Assembly (NCBI GenBank): GCA_024224665.1
Contig: JAAENG010000017.1
Location: 1-48,328, forward strand
From: Chloroflexota bacterium
GTDB taxonomy: Bacteria > Chloroflexota > Anaerolineae > J102
Length of the DNA stretch: 48,328 bases
Reading direction: 5' to 3'
The notes under the pieces are model-generated. The model did no database searches. It was not told the DNA's origin and saw nothing but the letters and a program-made list of their open reading frames with translations. The translations under genes were made by a program, and so were the position numbers. Shown one piece after another: positions 1 to 9,345 of the stretch (position 1 is its first letter; each line of letters begins with the position of its first letter).

Positions 1-58
1 CTACCCGACCACGCGACTACCCGACCACGCGACTACCCGACCACGCGACTACCCGACC
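1..58. repeat. Octamer-period tandem array (CTACCCGA CCACGCGA)n
   Basis: Direct reading: ctacccga/ccacgcga alternating, 16-bp higher-order period; reverse complement is GGTCGGGT/AGTCGCGT, the same word family as the arrays at 34296 and 40783. Confidence 0.9.
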
Positions 59-60
59 CC

Positions 61-3000
61 ATGAATCGTTCCACCCGCATCTACCTCGCCCGGCGCAAAC
101 GCCGCCGCTTCGATAAAGCCCGTGCGCCCGCCTGGAAAAAAGTGGTGATCGTTGTTGCCATGGCTTCCCTCATTACCTTTGGCGTCATCCTCGGCGGCGC
201 CGCCAGCGCCGCGGCCGTTGCCGGCGGCATTTACTACTACTTCACCCGCGACCTACCCGATACTAGCATCCTGGCAGTGGAACAAGAGAGCTTCGAGACG
301 GTCAAGATCTACGACCGTACGGGCGAGCACCTGCTGTTCGAGTCCATCGACCCCCGGCCCTTTCGCGGGGACCGAACCTACATGCCTATCGACCAGATCA
401 GCCCCTATCTGAAGGATGCCACCGTTGCCCTGGAAGACCGCTCCTTCTGGGACAATCCCGGTGTAAACTTACGCGGTCTCGCCCGCGCCTTTATCCAGTA
501 CAACCTGCAGGGGGGGCGCGTTCAGGGCGGGTCCAGCATCACCGTGCAGTTGGTCAAGCAGAAGTTCTTCACCTTAGAAGAACAGTACGAGCGCTCTTAC
601 ACTCGCAAGATCAAAGAGGCCATCCTCGCCGCCGATCTCACGCGGCAGTACGACAAAGACCAGATCTTGGAATGGTATCTCAATAATAATTTCTACGGTA
701 ACTTCAGCTACGGCATCGAATCCGCCGCACAGATCTATTTCGATAAGTCGGCCAGTGATCTCTCACTGCCCGAAGCGGCGATGCTGGCAGCACTGCCCCA
801 ATTCCCCGGCCTCAACCCCATCCAATCCCCCGAAGATGCCAAGCGTCGCCAGAGTAAGGTCTTGGAGTCGATGGTGGATGCAGGTTATATCAACCAGGAT
901 CAGGCCGACGCCGCCTTTGCCGAAGAACTGGATGTACGCGAATCTGCTCTGGAACGCTTTGATATCGAGACCGCCCCCCACTTTGCCCTCTATGCCCTGG
1001 ACGAAGTGAAGCAGCAATTCAACACGTCCGAGGATCCCTTCTTCATCTGGCGTAATGGCCTGACCGTGCTTACCACCCTGGACGTGGACTTGCAAGGCGA
1101 GGTGACCTGTATCGCCCGCCAGCGCGTCGCCCATCTCAACCAAGAAGATCCTGACATCCCCGGCTGCACCGATCTGGAACCGGCCCCCTTCCTGGCCAAC
1201 CGCAGGGATATCGAACACAATGTCTCCAATGCCTCGGTCGTAGTCATCAGTCCTGAAACAGGTGAGATCCTGGCGATGTTGGGGTCGCTGGACTACAACG
1301 ATCCTGAGATCGATGGTGAGGTCAACATCGCCCTGGCCGAGCGCCAGCCCGGTTCTTCCTTCAAGCCCATTACCTATCTCACCGGTTTTAGCCAGGGATT
1401 GACCACCGCCGACGTAGTCATGGATGTGCGCCAGGTCTTCCCCGATGCCGTAGAACCTTACACGCCCGAAAACTACGATCGCAGATATCACGGTCCCGTC
1501 AGTCTGCGTACTGCTCTCCAGCGCTCTTACAACATCCCCGCCGTGTGGGTGATGAACGAGGCCGGTGTCAAAAATGTGGTCAACATGGCTCACCGCCTGG
1601 GCATCACCAGCCTCACCAAAGATTATTACGGTCTCAGCCTCACCTTGGGGGGTGGCGAGGTCAAGCTGTTGGACATGGCCTATGTGTTTGCCACTTTAGC
1701 CAACGGCGGTGTCATGAAAGGCGAATCGGTGCCCTCCGAACAACTCCGTCCCGGTTACCGCACCCTCGATCCTGTCATCATTCTGGAAGTGCGGGACCGC
1801 GAGGGTAACATCATCCAGGACTCCTCAGGGCTGCAAGAGCAACGGGTTATCAGCCCCCAGTTGGGGTACCTGATCAACAATGTGCTCAGCGATAGATCGC
1901 CCCGACCCCCGGCCTTTGGCGATCTCGCCCGCTATCTGGGCCTTCCGGGGCGCCCTGTGATCGCCAAAACCGGCACCACCAACGACTTCCGCGACGGCTG
2001 GACCATCGGCGCCACCCCGCAGATAGCCGTGGGTGTTTGGGTGGGCAATGCCGACAATGTACCTATGGATAAAGTATCAGGATCTATCGGCGCTTCACCC
2101 ATCTTCAACGACGTCATGCGAGTTGCCCACGAAAACTTGCCTGTGGTGGAGTGGGAAGAGCCCGAGGGCATGGTGCGGGAAGTGGTCTGCGTAGACAGTG
2201 GCAAACTGCCCACTGATCTATGCCAAAACCGTACCAAGGAGTTGTTCATCGCCGGCACCGAACCCACCGACTATGATGATGTCTACCAAGTGTTCGAGAT
2301 CAATATTCAAAATGGTAAACTGGCCACGCCCTACACCCCGCCTGAGTTGATCGAGCGCCGGGTGTATCGCGTCTATCCCTCTGTTGCCGACGATTGGACC
2401 AAAGAACGGGGCGAGTCGGGTGTTCTCGATCTGCCCCCGCGCGAGTATGATGACACCTACGGCCCCGTATTCACCGACGAAGAACTGGCCATCGCCCAAC
2501 CCGCTCCTTTCAGCTTCGTGCGCGAGGATTTTGAGATCCTCGGCAATGCCCGTAGCGGTGATTTCCGTCTCTATCAACTCCATTTCGGCCAGGGCTTACA
2601 GCCCTCCGATTGGCAGCAGATCGGCCCCGACCACTACAATCAGGTGGACCGCAATGTCCTGGAATATTGGAACACCGAAGGTTTGGAGGGCACGTACAGT
2701 TTGCGCCTGAGCGTGATCGAAAACAACGGAAACGTACGCCAGAATGCCGTGCCCATCACCATCGACAACACCCCCCCCAGCATCAGCCTGACTACACCCC
2801 AAAATGGCCGGGTCTATGTCATGGAGGATGACGAGTGGGTCAATATCAATGGCCTGGCCACAGATGAATGGTCGATGGATGAAGTTGTTTTCTATCTCGA
2901 CGACACGCCCTTTATCACCACCACGGTCGCACCTTACAACGTCAAGTGGACCATCGAGATGCAGGATCGGAAACCAGATCCCGAATTCGAGCCGGTGCGC

Positions 3001-3321
3001 GCCAGCGAAGTGATCACCAACCCCGATGGTTCGCTGACGGTCGAGGAAAAGGTCGTCAGTGAGGTGACCATCGATCCCAACGACCCCACCCGTTTGATCT
3101 GGAATTTCGACAGCGGCTTTGGCATCATCCACGATACCAATGGCTACACCGAAACACATGTGATCAAAGCCGTCGCTTTCGACACCGCCGGCAACGAAAT
3201 GGAGAGCGAACCCATCCGTATTTTCGTCATCCACGAAGAGGATGAAGGCCCCAAACCCCGCAAAGAAGCCGCCGCCAACCTCCCTCGCTTCGCCCTCCGC
3301 CCCCGCTCCCCAGCACTCTGA
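61..3321 (+). CDS. Class A penicillin-binding protein (transglycosylase/transpeptidase, PBP1A-like) with long C-terminal Ig-like extension
   Basis: TM near N-terminus; GT51 motifs (ALEDRSFWDNPGVN, GGSSITVQLVKQ); transpeptidase motifs QPGSSFKP (SxxK), SYNIPAVW, AKTGTTNDFRDGW (KTG). Confidence 0.93.
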   Translation: MNRSTRIYLARRKRRRFDKARAPAWKKVVIVVAMASLITFGVILGGAASAAAVAGGIYYYFTRDLPDTSILAVEQESFETVKIYDRTGEHLLFESIDPRPFRGDRTYMPIDQISPYLKDATVALEDRSFWDNPGVNLRGLARAFIQYNLQGGRVQGGSSITVQLVKQKFFTLEEQYERSYTRKIKEAILAADLTRQYDKDQILEWYLNNNFYGNFSYGIESAAQIYFDKSASDLSLPEAAMLAALPQFPGLNPIQSPEDAKRRQSKVLESMVDAGYINQDQADAAFAEELDVRESALERFDIETAPHFALYALDEVKQQFNTSEDPFFIWRNGLTVLTTLDVDLQGEVTCIARQRVAHLNQEDPDIPGCTDLEPAPFLANRRDIEHNVSNASVVVISPETGEILAMLGSLDYNDPEIDGEVNIALAERQPGSSFKPITYLTGFSQGLTTADVVMDVRQVFPDAVEPYTPENYDRRYHGPVSLRTALQRSYNIPAVWVMNEAGVKNVVNMAHRLGITSLTKDYYGLSLTLGGGEVKLLDMAYVFATLANGGVMKGESVPSEQLRPGYRTLDPVIILEVRDREGNIIQDSSGLQEQRVISPQLGYLINNVLSDRSPRPPAFGDLARYLGLPGRPVIAKTGTTNDFRDGWTIGATPQIAVGVWVGNADNVPMDKVSGSIGASPIFNDVMRVAHENLPVVEWEEPEGMVREVVCVDSGKLPTDLCQNRTKELFIAGTEPTDYDDVYQVFEINIQNGKLATPYTPPELIERRVYRVYPSVADDWTKERGESGVLDLPPREYDDTYGPVFTDEELAIAQPAPFSFVREDFEILGNARSGDFRLYQLHFGQGLQPSDWQQIGPDHYNQVDRNVLEYWNTEGLEGTYSLRLSVIENNGNVRQNAVPITIDNTPPSISLTTPQNGRVYVMEDDEWVNINGLATDEWSMDEVVFYLDDTPFITTTVAPYNVKWTIEMQDRKPDPEFEPVRASEVITNPDGSLTVEEKVVSEVTIDPNDPTRLIWNFDSGFGIIHDTNGYTETHVIKAVAFDTAGNEMESEPIRIFVIHEEDEGPKPRKEAAANLPRFALRPRSPAL

Positions 3322-3354
3322 CCCCTGACCTCCGACCTCCGACCTCCGACCTCC
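3320..3354. repeat. Heptamer tandem repeat (GACCTCC)n
   Basis: gacccct gacctcc gacctcc gacctcc gacctcc directly between the PBP stop and the surE start. Confidence 0.85.
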
Positions 3355-3359
3355 GAAAA

Positions 3360-4118
3360 ATGCCCCATATCCTCATAACTAACGATGATGGCGTCGAATC
3401 GCCCGGCCTCTTGGCTCTTGCCCAGGCCTTTCACGAACTCGGCGATGTGACCGTGTTCGCACCAAACCGAAACTGGTCTGCCGCCGGCCACAGCAAGACC
3501 ATGCACAAGCCCCTGCGGGTGTGGACTGTCACCCTGGCTGATGGCAGCGAAGCCACCACCACCGACGGTGCACCTTCCGACTGTGTGGCGTTGGCCGGCC
3601 TGGGCCTGGTCGAACATCCGGTTGATCTGGTTGTTTCTGGCATCAACACCCATCCCAACTTGGGCTACGACGTGACCTACTCGGGCACGGTGGCGGCGGC
3701 TATGGAGGCGGCTATCTGCGGTTGGCCCGGTATTGCCGTGTCCATCGATGATGGCGAGACCCACCATTGGCAGACAGCAGCCCAGGCCGCGGTCGTCGTA
3801 GCCCAACAAGTACTGGAACACGGCCTGCCCGCCTATACTCTACTCAACGTCAACGTCCCCAATGTGCCATTCAGAGACATCCAAGGGTTTCAGGCCACAC
3901 GCATGGGACATCGCTTCTACCGGGATGTCTTGGTCGAGCGCAGTGATCCGCGCGGCATACCCTACTATTGGATCGGGGGAGATCCACCTTCTGGTGTGGC
4001 CGAAGAGGGCACCGACCTGCAAGCGCTGGAACAAGGCTACGTTTCAGTCACGCCCCTACACATGGACATGACCCAACATCGCTATCTGGATACGATTCGC
4101 TCCTGGGCGCTGGGCTAA
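3360..4118 (+). CDS. surE: 5'/3'-nucleotidase SurE
   Basis: N-terminal ILITNDDGVESPGLLAL motif, NRNWSAAGHS, SGINTHPNLGYDVTYSGTVAAAMEA. Confidence 0.95.
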   Translation: MPHILITNDDGVESPGLLALAQAFHELGDVTVFAPNRNWSAAGHSKTMHKPLRVWTVTLADGSEATTTDGAPSDCVALAGLGLVEHPVDLVVSGINTHPNLGYDVTYSGTVAAAMEAAICGWPGIAVSIDDGETHHWQTAAQAAVVVAQQVLEHGLPAYTLLNVNVPNVPFRDIQGFQATRMGHRFYRDVLVERSDPRGIPYYWIGGDPPSGVAEEGTDLQALEQGYVSVTPLHMDMTQHRYLDTIRSWALG

Positions 4119-4159
4119 GGTTTTTCGAGAAGAATCATGATCCAGTTCTGATCCCAACC

Positions 4160-5053
4160 GTGGTTTTTCGACCTGTTATTCCTCGCGAGCACCTATATGC
4201 CTGGCTGATTGCTGCAGGATTGCTCCTGATCTCAGTGCCGCTGCTTTTTCAACTGTTTCGCACACCGCCCGGGACTGGATTTGTGCGACTGGGAGTGATT
4301 TCGTTGCTTGCAGCGGGGTTGCTTATAGTCTTGGTTTACCGGTTGATCAATCTAAGACAGCTTGAATATTGGGTTGAGCGTGATGCCTTACGCATCTTCT
4401 GGGCAGGAGACACGGTAGTGTTGCCGCTAGGAGATATCCGATCGGTCGAGAGACAAATAGATGGTGGGGTGCTGCAAGAGCAATGGCTGCGCTGGCCCGC
4501 CCGTTGGGTTCTACCCTGGCGTACCGAGCGGGATCTCTGCGCCTATGCCACGCTACCCCCGGACCAGTGCCTCTCTGTTGTCTCCCAGCACGGTGAGATG
4601 TTGATCAGCCCTGCCGATGCCGACGGCTTTATCGAAGCTGTCTACTCCCGAAAAGACCTGGGCCCGGCCCGCGAGCTAACTCAAACCATCGAACATGCCC
4701 CCTACCGGCTTCATTGGCTCTACCATGATCATCTGGCGCAGGTGTTGTTGGCAGCCGGTATCGTGATGGGAGCGATCTTACTGGCCTATGTTATCTGGTT
4801 CTTCCCGCGATTGCCCGAATCCATTCCTCTGCACTTCGACGCCAACGGCGTACCTGACCGCATCAGCCCTCGCCGTTCACTTTTTTATATTCCCGCCATC
4901 ACCCTGCTCATCTGGTTCTTTAACACCATCATTGGGGTGGTCCTATACGAACGAGAGCGCCTGGCAGCTTACATGTTATGGGCTGTAGCCATGCTCCTCC
5001 AGGTTGCGGGTTTCATGGTTGTGCGGAATCTTCTGGCGCTGGCAATTCCTTAA
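4160..5053 (+). CDS. Membrane protein with PH-like and DUF1648-type segments
   Basis: ORF 3968-5053 overlaps surE; GTG at 4160 is the more plausible start. Multiple TM segments; ESIPLHFDANGVPDRISPRRSLFYIP resembles DUF1648. Confidence 0.6.
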   Translation: MVFRPVIPREHLYAWLIAAGLLLISVPLLFQLFRTPPGTGFVRLGVISLLAAGLLIVLVYRLINLRQLEYWVERDALRIFWAGDTVVLPLGDIRSVERQIDGGVLQEQWLRWPARWVLPWRTERDLCAYATLPPDQCLSVVSQHGEMLISPADADGFIEAVYSRKDLGPARELTQTIEHAPYRLHWLYHDHLAQVLLAAGIVMGAILLAYVIWFFPRLPESIPLHFDANGVPDRISPRRSLFYIPAITLLIWFFNTIIGVVLYERERLAAYMLWAVAMLLQVAGFMVVRNLLALAIP

Positions 5054-5079
5054 TCACTTGTGGACATACATTCCATGTC

Positions 5080-5340
5080 AGATCCATGCTCACATCGTAA
5101 ACCGGCGAACCCGAATATAGGAAAACCGAAAAACCTGGTGTATGACGCCTCTACATTCGCTATGAAGGTACATCCCAGCCTACAGGTCTACAGGTCTACC
5201 GGTCTACCGGTCTACCGGCCTACAGGTCTACCGGTCTACCGACCTACCGGTCTACCGACCTACCGGTCTACCGGCCTACCGGTCTACCGGCCTACCGGTA
5301 CCTGGTCCACAAACACTCCCACAATCCCCATGTTGGATCT
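5080..5340. repeat. MITE-like family B, copy 1 (AGATCCA...TGGATCT ends) with expanded internal octamer array
   Basis: AGATCCA at 5080 and TGGATCT at 5334; left block CGTAAACC GGCGAACC CGAATATA GGAAAACC and right block GGTCTACC...GGTACCTGGTC match the copies at 7205 and 30431. Confidence 0.6.
5176..5310. repeat. Octamer tandem array (GGTCTACC)n
   Basis: ggtctaca ggtctacc ggtctacc ... ggcctacc ggtacctgg; period 8, also visible as the 8-aa repeat VYRPTGLP in the spurious ORF 5060-5368. Confidence 0.92.
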
Positions 5341-5375
5341 TCTAATCATGGGTCGTCGGATTCGGTAATGCGTTT

Positions 5376-6221
5376 ATGCTAGTACAGCTTCTTATCGGTT
5401 TCATCTTGGCCGCCATCGTTGGTCTGCTGGGCTGGCGGTTGGGGGCGCTAACCCGCGGCGGTGCAGCTGGCGCTTTCCTCATCGGGGGCGCTGTCTTTGG
5501 TTTTGGTGGACCCACATGGGGAGCGATATTGGCCGTCTTCTTTGCCAGCAGCAGTTTCTTTTCTTACTTTCGAAGGCAGGATAAAGTCGGCGTTGCCGGC
5601 GAGTTTGCCAAGTCCAGCCGGCGGGATCTGGGGCAAACTTTGGCGAACGGCGGCGTTGCAGCTCTGTTAGCAATAGGCGTAGGAATTGTCACACGTGAGA
5701 GTCCTTGGTATCCTACCCTGACGCTCGCCTATTTCGGCGCCCTGAGCGCAGCGACCGCCGATACCTGGGCCACCGAACTGGGCGTATTGTCATCCCGTCC
5801 ACCCCGCCTTATCACCACCGGCGAAGTGGTAACGACCGGCCGTTCCGGCGCCGTCAGCTTTCTGGGTACACTTGCCAGTCTGGCAGGTGGAGCCTTTATC
5901 GGCATCAGTGCCTTTATTCTTATTCAGATGGCATCGCTGCTGTCTACCGGTAGCTGGTTCTTGCAGGACTGGTTTCTGATTCCCTTATGCACCCTTGCCG
6001 GATTACTCGGCTCGTTGTTCGATTCGCTACTTGGAGCAACCTGGCAGCGTATGTATTATTGCAATACCTGCCAAACCATAACCGAACAAACCCAGCACGA
6101 ATGCGGCCACCCAACACGCTCCATCCGGGGCATTTCCTGGCTTGGCAACGATCAGGTGAACTTCCTGACAACTGTAGTCGGCGCCCTGTCTGCCGCACTT
6201 GTAGGCCTCTTGTTTCTCTAG
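5376..6221 (+). CDS. DUF92 family integral membrane protein
   Basis: Multi-TM; AATADTWATELGVLS...TTGEVVTTGRSGAVSFLGTLASLAGG and GLLGSLFDSLLGATWQ are typical of the DUF92 family. Confidence 0.85.
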   Translation: MLVQLLIGFILAAIVGLLGWRLGALTRGGAAGAFLIGGAVFGFGGPTWGAILAVFFASSSFFSYFRRQDKVGVAGEFAKSSRRDLGQTLANGGVAALLAIGVGIVTRESPWYPTLTLAYFGALSAATADTWATELGVLSSRPPRLITTGEVVTTGRSGAVSFLGTLASLAGGAFIGISAFILIQMASLLSTGSWFLQDWFLIPLCTLAGLLGSLFDSLLGATWQRMYYCNTCQTITEQTQHECGHPTRSIRGISWLGNDQVNFLTTVVGALSAALVGLLFL

Positions 6222-6224
6222 ATT

Positions 6225-7037
6225 ATGACTGCCGTATCGACTGCCGTAGCGTCAGCCGTTTCCTCTCAAAACGAACGGCCCTTACTCAGCATTATTATAC
6301 CTGCCTATAACGAAGAACAGCGCCTGCCCGGGTCGCTGGAGAATATCCTTGCCTGGAAGAAATCGGTGCCGTATGAGATTGAGGTACTGATCGTCGAGAA
6401 TGGCAGCCAGGATCGTACGACTGAGGTGGCTGAATCATTCGCCCGCTCGTATGAGTTCGTGCACGTGCTCCATAGCGACAAAGGAAAAGGGGCCGCCGTC
6501 CGCGAAGGAATGATTCATGGGAGCGGCGACTATCTTTTTATTTGTGACTCCGATCTCTCTATGCCGATATCAGAAGTGGAGAAATTCTTGCCTCCCCAAT
6601 TACAGCAGTATGATGTGGCTATTGGCAGTCGCGAAGCGCCAGGGGCAGTGCGCTACAATGAACCGGAATACAGGCACATCATGGGAAGGGCCTTTAATCT
6701 TATTGTCCGTCTACTGGCCGTCCCTGGTTTTCATGATACCCAGTGTGGTTTCAAGATGTTCAAACGCGACGTCGCCCAGAATGTCTTTGCCCGCCAGACG
6801 ATTACCGGTTGGACCTTCGATGTCGAGGCACTCTATCTGGCCATTAAGAGTGGAGCCCATGTGGTCGAGGTACCCATCCACTGGTATTTCGACGCCGATA
6901 GCCGCGTGGATCCCATCCGAGACACCTGGCAGATGTTTTGGGATGTGATTCGTATTCGTGTCAACGATCTGCGCGGTCGATATGACCAACCGCCCCCGTC
7001 TCCACCTGCGTCCGAACATACCGTGGCCAACCGCTAA
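6225..7037 (+). CDS. Glycosyltransferase family 2 (dolichyl-phosphate glucose synthase-like)
   Basis: LLSIIIPAYNEEQRLPGSLENIL, CDSDLSMPISEV, DTQCGFKMFKRDVA, GWTFDVEALYLA. Confidence 0.88.
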   Translation: MTAVSTAVASAVSSQNERPLLSIIIPAYNEEQRLPGSLENILAWKKSVPYEIEVLIVENGSQDRTTEVAESFARSYEFVHVLHSDKGKGAAVREGMIHGSGDYLFICDSDLSMPISEVEKFLPPQLQQYDVAIGSREAPGAVRYNEPEYRHIMGRAFNLIVRLLAVPGFHDTQCGFKMFKRDVAQNVFARQTITGWTFDVEALYLAIKSGAHVVEVPIHWYFDADSRVDPIRDTWQMFWDVIRIRVNDLRGRYDQPPPSPPASEHTVANR

Positions 7038-7108
7038 AATGACTCTGTAGGCGCTTATGAAAAATGATCGACAAAGAATTGTCTATCTTGGTCTCTCATC
7101 TGACAAGG

Positions 7109-7146
7109 TGACTTGGTGGCAAAGTGATCACTTCGTCACCAAGTCA
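7109..7146. repeat. Intergenic hairpin built from octamer words
   Basis: TGACTTGGTG (7109-7118) pairs with CACCAAGTCA (7137-7146); inner palindrome AAGTGATCACTT (7122-7133). Confidence 0.8.
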
Positions 7147-7204
7147 TTTATACCAGCGAAGTCTGGAATAATCGTTGACACTATTTCCTCGTCAGATTTT
7201 TCTC

Positions 7205-7345
7205 TAAACCGTAAACCAGGAAACCTGAAGAACTGAAAAACCATGTTGATTGGACCTCAATACTGGCTTTGATGACGTGTTCCAGTCTACTGTTGTACCG
7301 GTACCTGGTCTACGATCAAGTCGGCACTCGACGTTTTGGATAGAC
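7205..7345. repeat. MITE-like family B, copy 2 (degenerate)
   Basis: cgtaaacc aggaaacc tgaagaac tgaaaaac ... gtctactgttgtaccggtacctggtctac ... ttttggata parallels 30469-30600. Confidence 0.5.
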
Positions 7346-7379
7346 AAAACCAGAAACAGAAACATATCTCTATTAAATC

Positions 7380-8222
7380 ATGGCAACAACTTACATCACA
7401 CAATTAGACGAAATCATCAACCTATCAGAGACAGATCAGAAAGCAGCTCGCAAAGCCCTACGCAAAGCTGTACCCAGTCTGCCCGACACGGCTGCTATGC
7501 AAACGGCCTTGGGCTTGACTTACATTTCCCTGGAGCAACCGCGCGATGCCGTTCGTGCCTTCAAACACGCCATCGAATTGGACCCAGGAGACCCGACCCC
7601 TCACTATCAGCTGGGTTCCCTGCAATCAGACATGGGACTTCTGCCTCACGCCGAAGAGAATTTGCGCTTTGCGGTTGCAGCCGAGCCGGAAAATGCCGAA
7701 TACATAGCCGCGCTGGGATTTGCCTACTACCGTAGTGACAAATCTGAATTGGCCATACAGACACTCGAAACTGCCGATGAAGCAGGCAGCGAGGATGATG
7801 AGGTATTCGCCTCTTTGGGCTATCTCTATTATTTTGAAGACAGATTCGAGGATTCACGACAGGCGTTCTCGCGCGCATTGGAACTGAACCCTGACTACGC
7901 CGAAGTCTATAACAACCGTGGCTATCTCAATATACTTCTAGGCGATCTCGTTGGTGCTCAAACCGATCTGAACCTCTGCCTAGAAAAGGACGATATCTTC
8001 CTGCGGGCGCGATACAATCTGGCGGCAACCACCTGGCTACAGGGCGATCAGGAAGAGGCCATGTCACTTTATGAAGACGCCCGCAGGCGCGACCAAGCCG
8101 ATGCTGAACTCAAACAGCATCTCGAAGACCTCGACCAGGTTGCCGAGCAACGGCCGGATGACGAAAGCGTCAAGGCATTATCGATCAAACTGGCCGTTGC
8201 CCAAAAAGCGAGCAGGCGCTAG
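7380..8222 (+). CDS. Tetratricopeptide repeat protein
   Basis: Consecutive TPR units, e.g. AALGFAYYRSDKSELAIQTLETADEAG, ALELNPDYAEVYNNRGYLNILLGD. Confidence 0.88.
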   Translation: MATTYITQLDEIINLSETDQKAARKALRKAVPSLPDTAAMQTALGLTYISLEQPRDAVRAFKHAIELDPGDPTPHYQLGSLQSDMGLLPHAEENLRFAVAAEPENAEYIAALGFAYYRSDKSELAIQTLETADEAGSEDDEVFASLGYLYYFEDRFEDSRQAFSRALELNPDYAEVYNNRGYLNILLGDLVGAQTDLNLCLEKDDIFLRARYNLAATTWLQGDQEEAMSLYEDARRRDQADAELKQHLEDLDQVAEQRPDDESVKALSIKLAVAQKASRR

Positions 8223-8608
8223 TGATATTACAGTGGTCTCGCGTGATCCTGGGCATATTTGCCAGTATCCTCATCAGCCTATTGGGTCTGGCCGCTGTCA
8301 TGGGGCTGGTCATCGCCTTTAGTGCCGCGAATAGCATCCAAGATGTACAGTCACTCTCCCGATATGGCTTTTTGAACAGCGTACTGTTCGGATTGGGTTG
8401 CGTCTGGGGATCCTATATCACCCTACGCCGGCTCAGTGTTGGCCACGTGCTGCATGGATTCCTGATTGGCCTGGGAGTGGGTCTAGTCAATTTCACCTTG
8501 ACGGACACGACATTTATCGGAAATCTGATTACCTTGTTACTGACATTGCCCGCCGGCGTTTTGGGCGCGCGCATGGCCGAACTCAACCCCAGACCCCGAT
8601 CTCAGTAA
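8222..8608 (+). CDS. Small multi-TM membrane protein, function unknown
   Basis: GTG start overlapping the TPR stop; hydrophobic helices throughout. Confidence 0.6.
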   Translation: MILQWSRVILGIFASILISLLGLAAVMGLVIAFSAANSIQDVQSLSRYGFLNSVLFGLGCVWGSYITLRRLSVGHVLHGFLIGLGVGLVNFTLTDTTFIGNLITLLLTLPAGVLGARMAELNPRPRSQ

Positions 8609-8669
8609 TACGCTGCCGAGTCAACTCCTTTCAACCTACGCTCCCCTTTCCACAGACAGTGAAGTCCCC

Positions 8670-9170
8670 ATGGCACGTGAAGAACTATCCTGGCAAGATA
8701 TCGAAAGACTGATCGACCACATCCTACCTCAGGTGGCAGGGCATTTTGATGTAATTCTCATCATTACTCGCGGTGGGATCATTCCGGGCGGCATGCTTGC
8801 CGAAACCTTGGATATCCGCGATGTATTGATCGCCGCAGTTGAATTTCCCAGTGATTCCGAGTTCGATACCTTTGCCTGGCCCACCTTCTTGCAATTTCCC
8901 ATCGACACACTATTGCGCGGGCGGCGTGTTTTGGTGGTGGATGATGTATGGGACAGTGGCCGCACCATCAACACCGTGCGGGGACGGGTGGAAGCTGCTG
9001 GTGGAGAACCACGAACCTGTGTATTGCACTATAAACCCAAAAAGTCGCGCTTTCGAGACCGCAGGCCCGATTTTTATGGCGCCGTCACCGATAATTGGGT
9101 TGTGTATCCTTGGGAGATCAACAGGGGACCTGAGTATGCAGAACGTGCGCCCAACCTGATTCTATCCTGA
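8670..9170 (+). CDS. Phosphoribosyltransferase (xanthine/hypoxanthine PRTase-like)
   Basis: VILIITRGGIIPGGMLAE and PRPP loop RVLVVDDVWDSGRTINTV; C-terminal DNWVVYPWE. Confidence 0.85.
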   Translation: MAREELSWQDIERLIDHILPQVAGHFDVILIITRGGIIPGGMLAETLDIRDVLIAAVEFPSDSEFDTFAWPTFLQFPIDTLLRGRRVLVVDDVWDSGRTINTVRGRVEAAGGEPRTCVLHYKPKKSRFRDRRPDFYGAVTDNWVVYPWEINRGPEYAERAPNLILS

Positions 9171-9247
9171 GTTAGACTGAAGTCACCACCCTCTCTGGTC
9201 AATCGTTCTGTGACGATATTGTTGGTGGCTCATTCGGAATCTGAATC

Positions 9248-9345
9248 GCTCCTACTACAAAGGCCTGTTTCGTTTGGCGCACAAGCACCACGCAATACGC
9301 AACACGCAACACCTGTTTATCTAGGACCACGCGAGCTCCTGTTGA
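9248..9345. repeat. Dispersed intergenic repeat family C, copy 1
   Basis: TCCTACTACAAAG...TTCGTTTG...CACGCAATACGCAACACGCAACAC...ATCTAGGACCAC parallels 39899-39990. Confidence 0.5.

Noticed and set aside
763-1593. 276-aa minus-strand ORF inside the PBP gene
   Set aside because: Antisense to a strongly supported CDS; no recognisable motif
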